NCBI RefSeq assembly: GCF_000505545.1
Contig: NZ_AYTB01000015.1
Span: 124,001 to 188,000 of the forward strand
Source of the DNA: Kurthia huakuii LAM0618
GTDB lineage: Bacteria > Bacillota > Bacilli > Bacillales_A > Planococcaceae
Direction of reading: 5' to 3'
Length of the DNA stretch: 64,000 bases
The position numbers were made by a program, and so were the translations under genes. Positions 17,309-25,925 of the stretch are shown here, one piece after another (position 1 is the stretch's first letter; every line of letters begins with the position of its first letter). A model generated the notes under the pieces. The model did not search any database and was not told the origin of the DNA. It saw only the letters and a program-made list of their open reading frames with translations.

Positions 17309-17764
17309 TCAGCATGATTTTTTGGTGCTATTTTGTAGACGAATTTGCTCGCGGCGGAATGCGTACATCATCTCGTTGCGGATAAAGTGACGCAGTGTAG
17401 TCGCTTCATTCACAATATTTGCAATTGATTCTGTTTCTGATACCGCTAGAGCGATTGATACTTGATAAAGTGGTGTGCCATCGTCAGCTGTCGTTTTATA
17501 ATGTGCTAAAACTTGGCAATGCTTTTCAAGTGTTTCTAAGTAAGCTTGCTCGTAAAGAGGAAGAAGCGTGAGATCTTCCTGTTCGGGCATGAGTAATCGT
17601 TCATCCATGTATAACACCGCATTGTGTGCGAGGTCGCGTTGAATCGCTAGATCATCTGCGCATGTATAAAGCTTAAACTCTTCTAAATCATGCAAACGCC
17701 AAGCATTCAGCTCATTCGCTAAAACAAGGTGTTCAAAGTACATTTCTAAATCTAAAGAACCCAT
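17309..17764 (-). CDS. Hypothetical soluble protein
   Basis: 151 residues, acidic and helical (MGSLDLEMYFEHLVLANELN at the start, RHFIRNEMMYAFRREQIRLQ near the end). I do not recognise a family. AAGGAGGGT precedes ATG 17764. A hairpin followed by five T on the minus strand (17797-17827) lies in its 5' leader, which suggests attenuation. Confidence 0.7.
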   Translation of the reverse strand: MGSLDLEMYFEHLVLANELNAWRLHDLEEFKLYTCADDLAIQRDLAHNAVLYMDERLLMPEQEDLTLLPLYEQAYLETLEKHCQVLAHYKTTADDGTPLYQVSIALAVSETESIANIVNEATTLRHFIRNEMMYAFRREQIRLQNSTKKSC

Positions 17765-17796
17765 CCAAACCCTCCTTCATTAGTCATTTTTTATTC

Positions 17797-17827
17797 ATAG
17801 AAAAAGTCAGCTGGAATCCAACTGACT
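17797..17827 (-). promoter_or_regulatory. Possible attenuator hairpin in the 5' leader of the gene ending at 17309
   Basis: AGTCAGTTGG...CCAGCTGACT followed by T5 lies 33-63 bases upstream of ATG 17764 on the minus strand, downstream of a TTGTCA-like promoter region. A terminator here, before and not after a gene, points to transcriptional control, or it may simply end a short transcript. Confidence 0.35.
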
Positions 17828-18007
17828 ATACATTGACAAATGCGTTAACAATTATTTAATTCTAACGATTTTTGATAAGAATCGCAAGTGATTACAATGA
17901 CAATATTTGTTGATAAAGTTTCTTGGCTGTTTCCAATTTAAAAAAATTGTGCTGGGCCGCACGATAACGCCTGCGTTGTTCGAGCGTTTATGAATGATGT
18001 CACATAA

Positions 18008-18038
18008 TAGTTAACTTAAAATTAAAAATGGTTGACTA
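18008..18038 (+). promoter_or_regulatory. BirA (biotin repressor) operator
   Basis: TAGTTAAC at 18008-18015 and GGTTGACTA at 18030-18038 form an inverted repeat separated by 14 bases, the spacing and sequence of Bacillales BirA boxes. It lies about 55 bases before bioY. BirA bound to biotinyl-AMP should repress transcription of bioY-bioB. Confidence 0.75.
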
Positions 18039-18093
18039 AAATAAATGGATGGATTATAGTAAAAAACGTTCATAGTTGAGAGGGGGGAAAGAG

Positions 18094-18681
18094 ATGACGA
18101 CATACACAAGGGTACGTGCACGATTTACTGCGTATGATGTTGTGTATTGTGGCATGTTTGCGGCATTGATGATGATAGGGGCAAACATTACATCATTTAT
18201 GCCATTTATGGTAGTCGGAGGGGTACCCATTACATTGCAAGCATTTTTTGCAATATTAGCAGGACTTGTGCTCGGTAGTAAACGCGGGGCGATTGCGGTA
18301 GCTGTTTATGCGTGTGTCGGCTTAGCAGGGGCACCTGTTTTTGCACGTTTTAGCGGTGGCATTAGTCAATTATTGAGTCCTACGTTTGGCTTTATTATTG
18401 TTTTTATTTTGTCGGCCTACATCGCTGGAAAAATGATTGAAGTACGTTCAACAAAAGCAATGTATGTTGCAGCAGGACTTGTCGCCATGATGATTAGTTA
18501 TTTACTTGGTACAAATTGGTTGTATGCCGCCTATAAATTATGGGCTGCTGCACCGGAAGGTTTTAGTTATTGGATGGCGTGGGCATGGATGTTGCCACCG
18601 CTACCGAAAGATATTGTGTTGGCTATACTAGCTGGCTTATTTGCATTTCGATTACGACACGTTATAAAGGTGGGAAACTAA
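18094..18681 (+). CDS. bioY: Biotin transporter substrate-binding subunit BioY
   Basis: 195 residues from ATG 18094, directly after AGGGGGGAAAGAG; a TTG 18 bases upstream is also open. About six membrane helices, with the BioY hallmark regions VGGVPITLQAFFAILAGLVL, then LGSKRGAIAVAVY, GLAGAPVFARFSGGISQLLS and PLPKDIVLAILAG. BioY is the S-component that imports biotin, alone or with an ECF module, and none of the ECF genes is nearby. It overlaps the BirA box control region and is followed after one base by bioB. Confidence 0.95.
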   Translation: MTTYTRVRARFTAYDVVYCGMFAALMMIGANITSFMPFMVVGGVPITLQAFFAILAGLVLGSKRGAIAVAVYACVGLAGAPVFARFSGGISQLLSPTFGFIIVFILSAYIAGKMIEVRSTKAMYVAAGLVAMMISYLLGTNWLYAAYKLWAAAPEGFSYWMAWAWMLPPLPKDIVLAILAGLFAFRLRHVIKVGN

Positions 18682-18682
18682 C

Positions 18683-19678
18683 ATGAATTATCAACAATTA
18701 GCACAACGAGTTATCGATGGTTATGTGATAACAGATGAAGAAGCATTGGCTATTTTAGAAAGTCCAGATACCGAGCTATTAGCTGTATTAGATGCTGCCT
18801 ATCGTATCCGCTACCATTATTATGGGAATAAAGTAAAGCTGAATATGATTATTAATACGAAATCGGGCTTATGTCCAGAAAATTGTGGGTACTGTTCGCA
18901 ATCGATTGTATCAACAGCACCGATTGAAAAATACCCAATGATGAAACAACAAGAAATTATTGATGGGGCGAATCGCGCGGCATCACTACAAGTTGGGACC
19001 TATTGTATTGTGGCAAGTGGCCGTGGTCCGCGTAATCAAGAAATTGATATTGTAGTAGATTCAGTGAAGGAAATTAAGGAGCACCATCCTGAAATGACAG
19101 TCTGCGCGTGTTTAGGAATTTTAAAGCCTGAACAAGCACAACGGTTAAAAGAGGCTGGAGTAGATCGCTATAATCATAATATTAATACGTCTGCTCGTAA
19201 TCATACGAATATTACAACATCACATACATACGACGATCGTGTACAAACGGTTGAACGTGCAAAAGAAGCCGGAATTTCGCCATGTTCAGGTGTCATTGTT
19301 GGAATGAAGGAAACGAAGCAAGATGTGGTGGATATGGCACGTAGTTTGCATGCATTAGATGCAGACTCGATTCCGGTTAACTTTTTAAATGCCATTGACG
19401 GTACGCCACTAGAAGGCACAAACGAACTGAACCCACGTTACTGTTTAAAAGTATTAGCATTATTCCGCTTCATTAATCCGACGAAAGAGATTCGCGTTTC
19501 GGGTGGTCGAGAAGTTAATTTAGGGCATATGCAACCACTCGGTTTATACCCGGCTAATTCAATTTTCCTTGGTGATTATTTAACGACAGATGGCCAACCT
19601 GGCGATGATGATAAAAAAATGTTAGAGCAATTAGGGTTTGAAATTGATTTAACGCCATTACAGCAAGCAAGCTGTTAA
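18683..19678 (+). CDS. bioB: Biotin synthase BioB
   Basis: 331 residues. The radical-SAM motif CPENCGYCSQS places C64, C68 and C71 on the [4Fe-4S] cluster. The sulfur-donor cluster ligands are also present: C in GTYCIVASGRG, C in VCACLGIL, and R in IRVSGGRE. YNHNINTS is the family signature. BioB inserts sulfur into dethiobiotin. Only bioB, with no bioA, bioD or bioF, is found here, so the organism would need imported precursors or other loci. Ribosome site AAAGGTGGG; co-transcribed with bioY. Confidence 0.97.
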   Translation: MNYQQLAQRVIDGYVITDEEALAILESPDTELLAVLDAAYRIRYHYYGNKVKLNMIINTKSGLCPENCGYCSQSIVSTAPIEKYPMMKQQEIIDGANRAASLQVGTYCIVASGRGPRNQEIDIVVDSVKEIKEHHPEMTVCACLGILKPEQAQRLKEAGVDRYNHNINTSARNHTNITTSHTYDDRVQTVERAKEAGISPCSGVIVGMKETKQDVVDMARSLHALDADSIPVNFLNAIDGTPLEGTNELNPRYCLKVLALFRFINPTKEIRVSGGREVNLGHMQPLGLYPANSIFLGDYLTTDGQPGDDDKKMLEQLGFEIDLTPLQQASC

Positions 19679-19751
19679 AAAAATTTGCACTTATGGTAAA
19701 CCTTTTTATAATATAGTTAACACAAAACTCCCCGTTTAGTGAAAAGGTAGA

Positions 19752-19887
19752 AAGAGGCTGGGACATAAGTGTAAAAATACTATCTCAGATGAGCATAAGA
19801 AAAACCGGAATCGTGCTGTGGCGCGGTTCTGGTTTTTTGTGGCGAACGCTAAAAAAGGAACATGAACTGTTTTGTCCCGGCCTCTTT
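19752..19887. repeat. MITE-like terminator repeat, copy 1
   Basis: Outer inverted ends AGAGGCTGGGACA / TGTCCCGGCCTCT enclose an inner hairpin AACCGGAATCGTGC...GCGCGGTTCTGGTT followed by T6. A nearly identical inverted copy is at 63341-63476. The inner hairpin can serve as a rho-independent terminator for bioB. Confidence 0.75.
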
Positions 19888-19932
19888 TTTCATTAGACGA
19901 AAAGTGGGTATAGTAATTATGAGGTGATTACT

Positions 19933-20199
19933 ATGGAATTTGAATTGACAGAAAAAGGTTATGAATTATTCCAGCAAGGGAAAAGTGTTGCGCGTATTGA
20001 ATGGTATGTTGAGGATAACGTGATGCAAATGACTGGAACGTATACAGATGAAGTGTTGCGTGGGCAAGGTATCGCTGGAAAATTATTGAATAAGGCGGTA
20101 GAGTATGCGCGCGCCCACGATTACAAGATGAAGGCGATTTGTCCATATGTTGTGAAGAAATTTGAGGATAGCGCATTTTATAATGATGTGAAAATTTAA
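19933..20199 (+). CDS. Small GNAT-like acetyltransferase (YjdJ type)
   Basis: 88 residues from ATG 19933, 6 bases after GAGGTG. It has the compact GCN5-related fold: ARIEWYVEDNVMQMTGTYTD, then VLRGQGIAGKLLNKAVEYAR (the acetyl-CoA loop, Q/R-x-x-G-x-G/A) and the MKAICPYVVKKFE strand. Members of this short N-acetyltransferase group have a C-terminal CPYV-x-x-F/W motif, seen here. The substrate is unknown. A terminator follows at 20228-20262. Confidence 0.85.
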   Translation: MEFELTEKGYELFQQGKSVARIEWYVEDNVMQMTGTYTDEVLRGQGIAGKLLNKAVEYARAHDYKMKAICPYVVKKFEDSAFYNDVKI

Positions 20200-20227
20200 T
20201 CGTAAAAAGAATAATGAGGACATGAAA

Positions 20228-20262
20228 ATAGGAATGACACAACCCCGTCATTCCTATTTTTT
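20228..20262. terminator. Bidirectional terminator
   Basis: AGGAATGAC pairs with GTCATTCCT and serves the convergent GNAT and ABC permease genes. Confidence 0.7.
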
Positions 20263-20268
20263 AATCGG

Positions 20269-21036
20269 TTAAATTTTCGTTGTGCTACGTTTCCAACCAG
20301 TAGCCCATATACCAAGTAGACTAACAAAAATCGTCCATGCAACAACAATGCTACAGGTGCCCCATAAGTAATCGCTCTGTGTCGTTAGCCAAGAGGCGCC
20401 ATATAGAGCCAATTTGTATGGACTATAATGCCAATAAGCACCAATGACAGAATCGAGTAATATGCCAAGTGGAAACAGCACGATTGCAACAGTCATTGCA
20501 ATCGACGTTGTCCACAATGCGCTAAATGTTATGGTCGTGGCGATTACCATGAGTAACCATAGCCAATAAAAGAGCATCAACAATAAAAAAGCAGTCGTTG
20601 AGACGCCACCATATAATAGATACGTGTAATACATCGATGCACCAAAACCGGCAATTGTGCACACAAGTGTTAGCAGTGCCATCGCGATCAATTTACTCAT
20701 ATAAATCGAGAAATTAGAGACAGGGCGTACATAAATGAGTGTTGCGGTGCCGTTTTGGCGTTCGCGACTAATCATCGAAGCTGTGATTGCGACGATAACG
20801 ATGAGACCAATCATTTGAAATTGACCGAGTGAGGCGATTAGTAAATCACTTGGCGCAAGTTCTGGCATCGTCATAGAAAAACCGTCTGGCATATTGCCAA
20901 CAGTCGCTAAAATATCTTCCATATAATAGTTCGTGAGCGGATCGCTAATACCGAGCAAAATAAACAATAGTGGTAGCCATACAATACGATAACTGCGCAG
21001 CATTTCAAGCCATTCTTTTTTCAATAAAATTATCAT
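20269..21036 (-). CDS. ABC-2 type transporter permease (YxlG-like)
   Basis: 255 residues, six predicted membrane helices, N-terminus MIILLKKEWLEMLRSYRIVW followed by a short coupling region and the typical SRERQNGTATLIYVRPVSN loop. It overlaps the ATPase gene by 4 bases (ATGA). Permeases of this kind export small hydrophobic compounds or peptides, or act in membrane stress; the substrate is unknown. It is the last gene of a four-gene operon read leftward from 23183. Confidence 0.88.
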   Translation of the reverse strand: MIILLKKEWLEMLRSYRIVWLPLLFILLGISDPLTNYYMEDILATVGNMPDGFSMTMPELAPSDLLIASLGQFQMIGLIVIVAITASMISRERQNGTATLIYVRPVSNFSIYMSKLIAMALLTLVCTIAGFGASMYYTYLLYGGVSTTAFLLLMLFYWLWLLMVIATTITFSALWTTSIAMTVAIVLFPLGILLDSVIGAYWHYSPYKLALYGASWLTTQSDYLWGTCSIVVAWTIFVSLLGIWATGWKRSTTKI

Positions 21037-21890
21037 AGGCTCATCACCTTCATAAAAATCTCTTCAAGAGAGGACGTATGCTGTTCAATTTTAACAATTG
21101 GTGCATATGTTGTACTTAAAAAAGAGAGTAAGTGTTGCATCGTTGGATAACTTGTCATTGGCACGAACACTGTTTTTTCAATTAGCTCAACTTGATGTTG
21201 TGTACTAAATGCTTGGGCATCTGCTTGCTCGCAAAATGTCACCGCAAAACGAGGGTCCATGTAACGCGCGCGAATCGATGGTAAAGTCCCTTGTTCAATG
21301 AGCGCACCATCTTTTAAAAAGAGGATTTGGTCAGTCATTTCTTCTGCATCATTTAAAATATGTGTTGAATATAAAATGGTTGTCGTCTGTTGCAATTTTT
21401 TTAATAAACTCATCATATCGCGACGCCCGAATGGGTCGAGTGCCGAGACTGGTTCATCTAATAATAAAATGGCTGGGCGATGAACAATAGCTTGTGCAAT
21501 GCCGAGGCGTTGCTTCATACCACCTGATAATGCGGCTGTTTTTTTCGTTAGCACTTCCTCTAGTCCAACAAATGATAGCGCTTCATGTGCTCGGCTGCGC
21601 GCTTCTTTTGTTGATAAACCACTTAGACGCGCGGCCATTTCTGTAAACTCTAGTACTGTCATCCACGGATAAAATTGCGGATATTGCGGAAGGAAACCGA
21701 TTTGAACATCATTATTTGTGATTGTGCCCGCTGTTGGTTTCAATAAACCTGTGAGCATCGATAAAATCGTCGTCTTACCTGCGCCATTTGGACCAATGAG
21801 CGCAGTTGCTGTATGTGGTTCTAATGTAAAACTAACATCATTGACGACGATATGTGCGCCAAATTGCTTCGTTAAATGAGTTGCAATCAT
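21033..21890 (-). CDS. ABC transporter ATP-binding protein (YxlF-like)
   Basis: 285 residues. Walker A GPNGAGKTT at residues 33-41, a Q-loop near GFLPQYPQFYPWM, the signature LSGGMKQRLG, and Walker B ILLLDEPVSALD with the switch histidine in STHILNDAEEM. The extra C-terminal 75 residues are usual for export ATPases that pair with ABC-2 permeases. It overlaps both neighbours by 4 bases, giving tight translational coupling. Confidence 0.95.
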   Translation of the reverse strand: MIATHLTKQFGAHIVVNDVSFTLEPHTATALIGPNGAGKTTILSMLTGLLKPTAGTITNNDVQIGFLPQYPQFYPWMTVLEFTEMAARLSGLSTKEARSRAHEALSFVGLEEVLTKKTAALSGGMKQRLGIAQAIVHRPAILLLDEPVSALDPFGRRDMMSLLKKLQQTTTILYSTHILNDAEEMTDQILFLKDGALIEQGTLPSIRARYMDPRFAVTFCEQADAQAFSTQHQVELIEKTVFVPMTSYPTMQHLLSFLSTTYAPIVKIEQHTSSLEEIFMKVMSL

Positions 21891-22078
21891 ACGTTTTTAC
21901 GTCCGAAAATGAAGTACACAATCGGCCCAATTGTATTGACGATAATAACGACGAGAATCCATGCCCATTTTGGTCCATTTGTGGCGTGGATGCGTTTAAT
22001 ATCAATTAATGCCATAATCATAAGTACAAATTGAATAACAATCAGTGGGGCGATAAGTGCCCAGTTTAGAGTATCCAT
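21887..22078 (-). CDS. PLDc_N-type small membrane protein (YxlE-like)
   Basis: 63 residues with two membrane helices and the PLDc_N pattern: LIVIQFVLMIMALIDIKR then GPKWAWILVVIIVNTIGPIV and YFIFGRK at the end. Proteins of this type accompany ABC exporters of the Yxl group in Bacillus, where they act as modulators. It overlaps the ATPase start by 4 bases and abuts the regulator stop. Confidence 0.85.
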   Translation of the reverse strand: MDTLNWALIAPLIVIQFVLMIMALIDIKRIHATNGPKWAWILVVIIVNTIGPIVYFIFGRKNV

Positions 22079-22079
22079 G

Positions 22080-23183
22080 TCATGACTCCCTCTCTAACGT
22101 ATGGTGAATTGTTTGGACAAGTAGCTTGTAATCATCGCGTTCATGTAGTGGTGCAAATGCAGGGTGCTGTGTAATGGATGACACAATATCGCGGCGTACA
22201 GAAGCTTCATCGCGTGGTGTGACAGTCGCCAGTTGCATCGTTGAATGAAGCCAGTGATTGATTAAGTTAAAATAGGTATCACCACATAGCTGAAGCGGAA
22301 ATGATAACTTAGTACATGCCTTCGCATATTCTTTTAGCATCACAATCGCCTCATCGTGCTTCTGTTGCTGCATATAGCCCGTTGCTGCCGTTAAATAAAA
22401 CACAAGACTCGTATTTGGATTTAACGCTTGGATATTCCACGTGTCAATGAGCTGTGTGACGCGTTTAATGGTTTCATCAAAATGAGTGGCTTCTTCTAAT
22501 AATAAGCTGTCGGTACATGTAGAAATGACGAGAAAGAGATGCTGATATGTGCTCGCTTGCAAAATTTCTGTTGCTTGCTCGATATTGCCGAGTAATTGAT
22601 GTGCCCGTGAAATTACTTGGTCTTCATTAAATTGGATTTGCACGCGGTTGCCGATTTTTTCGAGGACGTCACTAGCGCGTTGCTGCATGAGGAGCGCTAG
22701 ACTGCCAATCATGCGCGCTTCATTTAAGGAATCAAAATCATCGCTATATTGCTCGACACGTAAACAGAGTTGCTCAATGCGTACCGCTATCGTCACGGGA
22801 TTATCAGCGAGCGCCGCATAATTTAAATAGAGCTGCGCCATCTTCAATAAAAATGGAAAGCAAGAATAATAATCATGAATAAGTGCTTCTACTGCTACTT
22901 CGGCTTCATGAAATGGCTGCTCGTGAAACGCTGTTGACAGTTCTTTATAGAGCGCAATGATGCGTTCGTTCGTCAACTGCGGCTCATAACCAAGTAATGT
23001 ATCAATTGATAAATTGAAATAGGTCGCAAGCTTTGGCAGTATTGTAATATCAGGGTAACTTTGGCCTTTCTCCCATTTTGAAACGGCTGCCCGCGACACA
23101 CCGATGTACTGTGCCACTTGTTCTTGTGTCATGTTAAGCTCTTTTCGGCGAGTCGTAAAAATCGTTGAAAACTGTAGATTCAT
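22080..23183 (-). CDS. XRE-family regulator with TPR-like C-terminal part
   Basis: 367 residues from ATG 23183, which follows AGGAGGTGGTGTT; the frame opens 24 bases earlier without a ribosome site. The N-terminal HTH spans residues 7-62 (LNMTQEQVAQYIGVSRAAVS, WEKGQSYPDITILPKLA), followed by about 290 residues of helical, TPR-like sequence. Such regulators often sense ligands or peptides. Being the first gene in the exporter operon, it probably controls it. Confidence 0.88.
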   Translation of the reverse strand: MNLQFSTIFTTRRKELNMTQEQVAQYIGVSRAAVSKWEKGQSYPDITILPKLATYFNLSIDTLLGYEPQLTNERIIALYKELSTAFHEQPFHEAEVAVEALIHDYYSCFPFLLKMAQLYLNYAALADNPVTIAVRIEQLCLRVEQYSDDFDSLNEARMIGSLALLMQQRASDVLEKIGNRVQIQFNEDQVISRAHQLLGNIEQATEILQASTYQHLFLVISTCTDSLLLEEATHFDETIKRVTQLIDTWNIQALNPNTSLVFYLTAATGYMQQQKHDEAIVMLKEYAKACTKLSFPLQLCGDTYFNLINHWLHSTMQLATVTPRDEASVRRDIVSSITQHPAFAPLHERDDYKLLVQTIHHTLERES

Positions 23184-23420
23184 AACACCACCTCCTACAA
23201 ATAGCATATAGTTTCAACGTGAAATTTACTAGCGAGTAATTGTAGCATTTTGTAGATAAATGCAACTGTAGGTTGATTTTTTAAGTACATACCGAATGTT
23301 CAGTTAAAATATCCCTTTTTAAGTTTTCTTAGTTGGAAGTCCACGCAAAATACGCTAAAATAGAGTGATTAAGAATTCTGATAGGAAAAGTAACATAGCT
23401 AAGGGAGGCCACCAAGAATT

Positions 23421-24350
23421 ATGGAATTACATGAATGGCTAGATAATAAAGTACCGTCGATTGCGCGTGAATTAACAGAAATTAACCGCGAGCATTTCGA
23501 TACAGAAAATTCGATTGGATTTAAAGGACGCGACCGCATCGTGAAAGTGTTAGAAAGCTTCCGTATGGCACTGTTCCCAGGAATCTATGACCAAAAGAAA
23601 ATGGATGAAGTACGCCTGAACATGGCTGTTAGCAACAACTTGCGTAAAGCGGCTGTTGATTTACGTGACATGGTTGAAAAAGTACTAGTCTATAGCAACG
23701 AAAAAGATTGTCCAACAGATGCGCGTGAGTGTGCCGATCAGATTGTCATGGATTTATTAAATAAATTCCCGGCAATTCGTAAAATGATTCAATCGGACAT
23801 TCAAGCAGCATACAATGGTGACCCGGCAGCTGTATCATTAGAAGAAATTTTATTAAGCTATCCATCTATTCAAGCTGTATGCGCGCACCGTATTGCACAT
23901 GAGTTGTATAAAATGGATGTCAAAATTATCCCGCGTATTATGTCAGAACATGCGCATGATTTAACTGGTATCGACATTCACCCGGGTGCGACAATTGGGC
24001 ATTCATTCTTTATTGACCACGGTACAGGTGTTGTTATTGGTGAAACGTGTACGATTGGGAATAATGTGAAAATCTATCAAGGTGTGACACTAGGAGCACT
24101 TAGCTTCCCACTTGATGAAAATGGCAATCCAATCAAAGGTATTAAACGTCACCCAGATATTGAAGATAATGTCGTGATTTATGCTGGGGCAACTATTTTA
24201 GGGGGCAAAACGAAAATTGGCCATGACTCGATTTTAGGTTCGAATATTTGGCTGACACATTCGATTGTACCGTATTCTCGTGTCTACAATTCACAGCCAT
24301 CACCGAATATTAGTAATAGCCAAGCTATGAGTATTGAATACGAAATTTAA
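23421..24350 (+). CDS. epsC: Serine O-acetyltransferase, EpsC/long form
   Basis: 309 residues, longer than classic Bacillus CysE (about 217). The N-terminal helical domain has about 150 residues, and a left-handed beta helix of hexapeptide repeats follows. Catalytic region: [20 protein letters not shown], then [20 protein letters not shown] with the active-site histidine, and [20 protein letters not shown]. The enzyme makes O-acetylserine for cysteine synthesis. AGGGAGG precedes ATG 23421. It stands alone; no cysteine synthase is adjacent. Confidence 0.93.
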   Translation: MELHEWLDNKVPSIARELTEINREHFDTENSIGFKGRDRIVKVLESFRMALFPGIYDQKKMDEVRLNMAVSNNLRKAAVDLRDMVEKVLVYSNEKDCPTDARECADQIVMDLLNKFPAIRKMIQSDIQAAYNGDPAAVSLEEILLSYPSIQAVCAHRIAHELYKMDVKIIPRIMSEHAHDLTGIDIHPGATIGHSFFIDHGTGVVIGETCTIGNNVKIYQGVTLGALSFPLDENGNPIKGIKRHPDIEDNVVIYAGATILGGKTKIGHDSILGSNIWLTHSIVPYSRVYNSQPSPNISNSQAMSIEYEI

Positions 24351-24355
24351 CACAA

Positions 24356-24394
24356 AAGGCAGGAAGCGCAATCGATGCGTTTCCTGCCTTTTTT
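24356..24394. terminator. Bidirectional terminator
   Basis: AAAGGCAGGAAGCG pairs with CGTTTCCTGCCTTT and is shared by the convergent epsC and LysM hydrolase genes. Confidence 0.8.
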
Positions 24395-25416
24395 TACATG
24401 CGCCCGTAGCTATGGAAATGTTTCGACCAATAACCATCTTGGACACTTGAAATTTGAATACCACTTGAACCTGCATGAATAAATTGCTCATTGCCAATAT
24501 AAACGCCCGCGTGTGACAAGCCTTGTTTATACGTGTTTTGGAAAAAGACAAGATCTCCGGCGCGTAATAAGTTAGTGGCAACCGATTTTGCTTGTGCACG
24601 GTAAGCAGCAACCGATGTACGACCAACATTGTAGCCATTATTTTTAAAGACATAATAGATGAAGCCGGAGCAATCGAAACCGTCTGGTGTGGAGCCTGCC
24701 CATAAATAGGGAACGCCTTGTTGCTTGAGTGCAAGGTCGACGATACCACCACTATTTGAGGCATCTGTCTCTACATCATTCGTCACTTGTGATGGTTTAC
24801 TAGCATAAACAGGGGGCGTTTTTCCAGATAGTTTTAACGTTTGGTTTGGATGAATCATATTTGATGTAAGGCCATTGATGCGTTTTAATTCAGCCATACT
24901 AACACCTGTTTTACTAGCGATTAAACCGAGTGAATCACCTGCTTTAACAACATAGGTTGAAGTGGTATTTTTACTTGGCTTTTTTGATGATGAAGCAGCG
25001 ATTGTTGTTGAGTTCGCCTTGCCTTTTATTTTCAATGTTTGGCCAACAAAAATTACATCAGATGATAAATGGTTTAGCGATTTTAATACATGTGTTGAAA
25101 TGCCATGTTTTGTAGCAATGATACTCAATGAATCACCTGACCTGACGGTGTATGTACTCGAGGAGTTCGGTGTTTTATGTGATGTTGCTGTTGAGCCTGT
25201 AACATTTAATTTTTGACCTACATAAATGTAAAGTCCATTTAGGTGATTCAATTTTTTTAGTTTAGTAGTTGTTGTATTATGTGCTGCTGCGATTTTTGCG
25301 AGGCTATCACCGGCTTTTACAGTGTAGGTTGATGTGGCACTTGCATTATCTGTTGTGGTAAAAAAAGTTGTCATAGCTCCTGTTGCGATAAACGTCGTAA
25401 TCAGTTCTTTTTTCAT
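24394..25416 (-). CDS. LysM x3 / NlpC-P60 cell-wall D,L-endopeptidase
   Basis: 340 residues. A signal peptide (about 1-27, ending NASA) is followed by three LysM domains at about 30-73, 88-131 and 153-196 (each with VKAGDSL or VRSGDSL), then a Ser/Thr-rich linker and an NlpC/P60 domain from about 222. Catalytic Cys in FDCSGFIYYVF and His in LSHAGVYIG are present. It resembles Bacillus LytE/CwlS-type autolysins that cut peptidoglycan stem peptides. AGGAGG precedes ATG 25416. Confidence 0.94.
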   Translation of the reverse strand: MKKELITTFIATGAMTTFFTTTDNASATSTYTVKAGDSLAKIAAAHNTTTTKLKKLNHLNGLYIYVGQKLNVTGSTATSHKTPNSSSTYTVRSGDSLSIIATKHGISTHVLKSLNHLSSDVIFVGQTLKIKGKANSTTIAASSSKKPSKNTTSTYVVKAGDSLGLIASKTGVSMAELKRINGLTSNMIHPNQTLKLSGKTPPVYASKPSQVTNDVETDASNSGGIVDLALKQQGVPYLWAGSTPDGFDCSGFIYYVFKNNGYNVGRTSVAAYRAQAKSVATNLLRAGDLVFFQNTYKQGLSHAGVYIGNEQFIHAGSSGIQISSVQDGYWSKHFHSYGRM

Positions 25417-25483
25417 GAATTAAGTTCCTCCTAGGTATTAAGTAGTTTTAAATTTCTGGTTAAATAGATTCTGGATTGTTCTG

Positions 25484-25660
25484 ATGGTTATATACCCAAC
25501 ATTTATTAGTATTATGCTTTTTATTTGTCTTTTTTTGTTAAAATATGATAAAAAAGTTATTTTTAATGAAATTTTAATTGCAGATGTAGCGCAGGACATT
25601 GCTCTTTTAGAAGGTCAGTTTTTACGTACCTATCAAGATGCACATCAATGGTTTTATCAT
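25484..25660 (+). pseudogene. 5' part of a small membrane-protein gene cut by an IS605 remnant
   Basis: The frame from ATG 25484 encodes a membrane helix (YPTFISIMLFICLFLLKYD) and then ADVAQDIALLEGQFLRTYQD-AHQWFYHF, and runs into the mobile-element left end at about 25656. The short tail after the element (about 25855-25875) leads directly to a terminator, so a gene of about 65-70 codons was probably split. It is not a recognised family, and a chance frame is possible. Confidence 0.35.
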
Positions 25661-25853
25661 TTTTTCGCAGAAGACACCCTCCTCAACGCGTGGAGCGAGT
25701 AGGTGAGGGATGAAGGTGGTGCTTAAAAGTAGGAATGGAACATTTGTTAGAAGTGAAGCCGCTGTTTCGAGCAAGTAGGAACAAGCATGCACTGTTCGTA
25801 GGAATCCCCACTTCAAGTGCGTTCATCAGAACGGCTAAGTGGGGGTAGTTCAA
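25656..25853 (+). mobile_element. IS605-family remnant without tnpB, keeping an omegaRNA-like right end
   Basis: The left 50 bases (TTTTTCGCAGAAGACACC..., GAGCGAGTAGGTGAGGGATG) match the left end next to tnpA at 5345-5430. The right part ends in the hairpin CCCCACTTCAAGTGCG...CTAAGTGGGGG followed by TAGTTCAA, the usual right end of IS200/IS605 elements and the 3' part of TnpB guide RNAs. No transposase or tnpB is left. About 198 bases, matching a scaffold RNA in size. Confidence 0.65.
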
Positions 25854-25879
25854 GTTGTTATGGAAAATGTATAAGGCGT

Positions 25880-25924
25880 TAAAAAAACGAGATACTGCAT
25901 AGATGTGCAGACCTCGTTTTTTCA
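25880..25924. terminator. Bidirectional terminator
   Basis: AAAAAACGAG pairs with CTCGTTTTTT around an inner TGCATAGATGTGCA region. Confidence 0.75.
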
Positions 25925-25925
25925 C

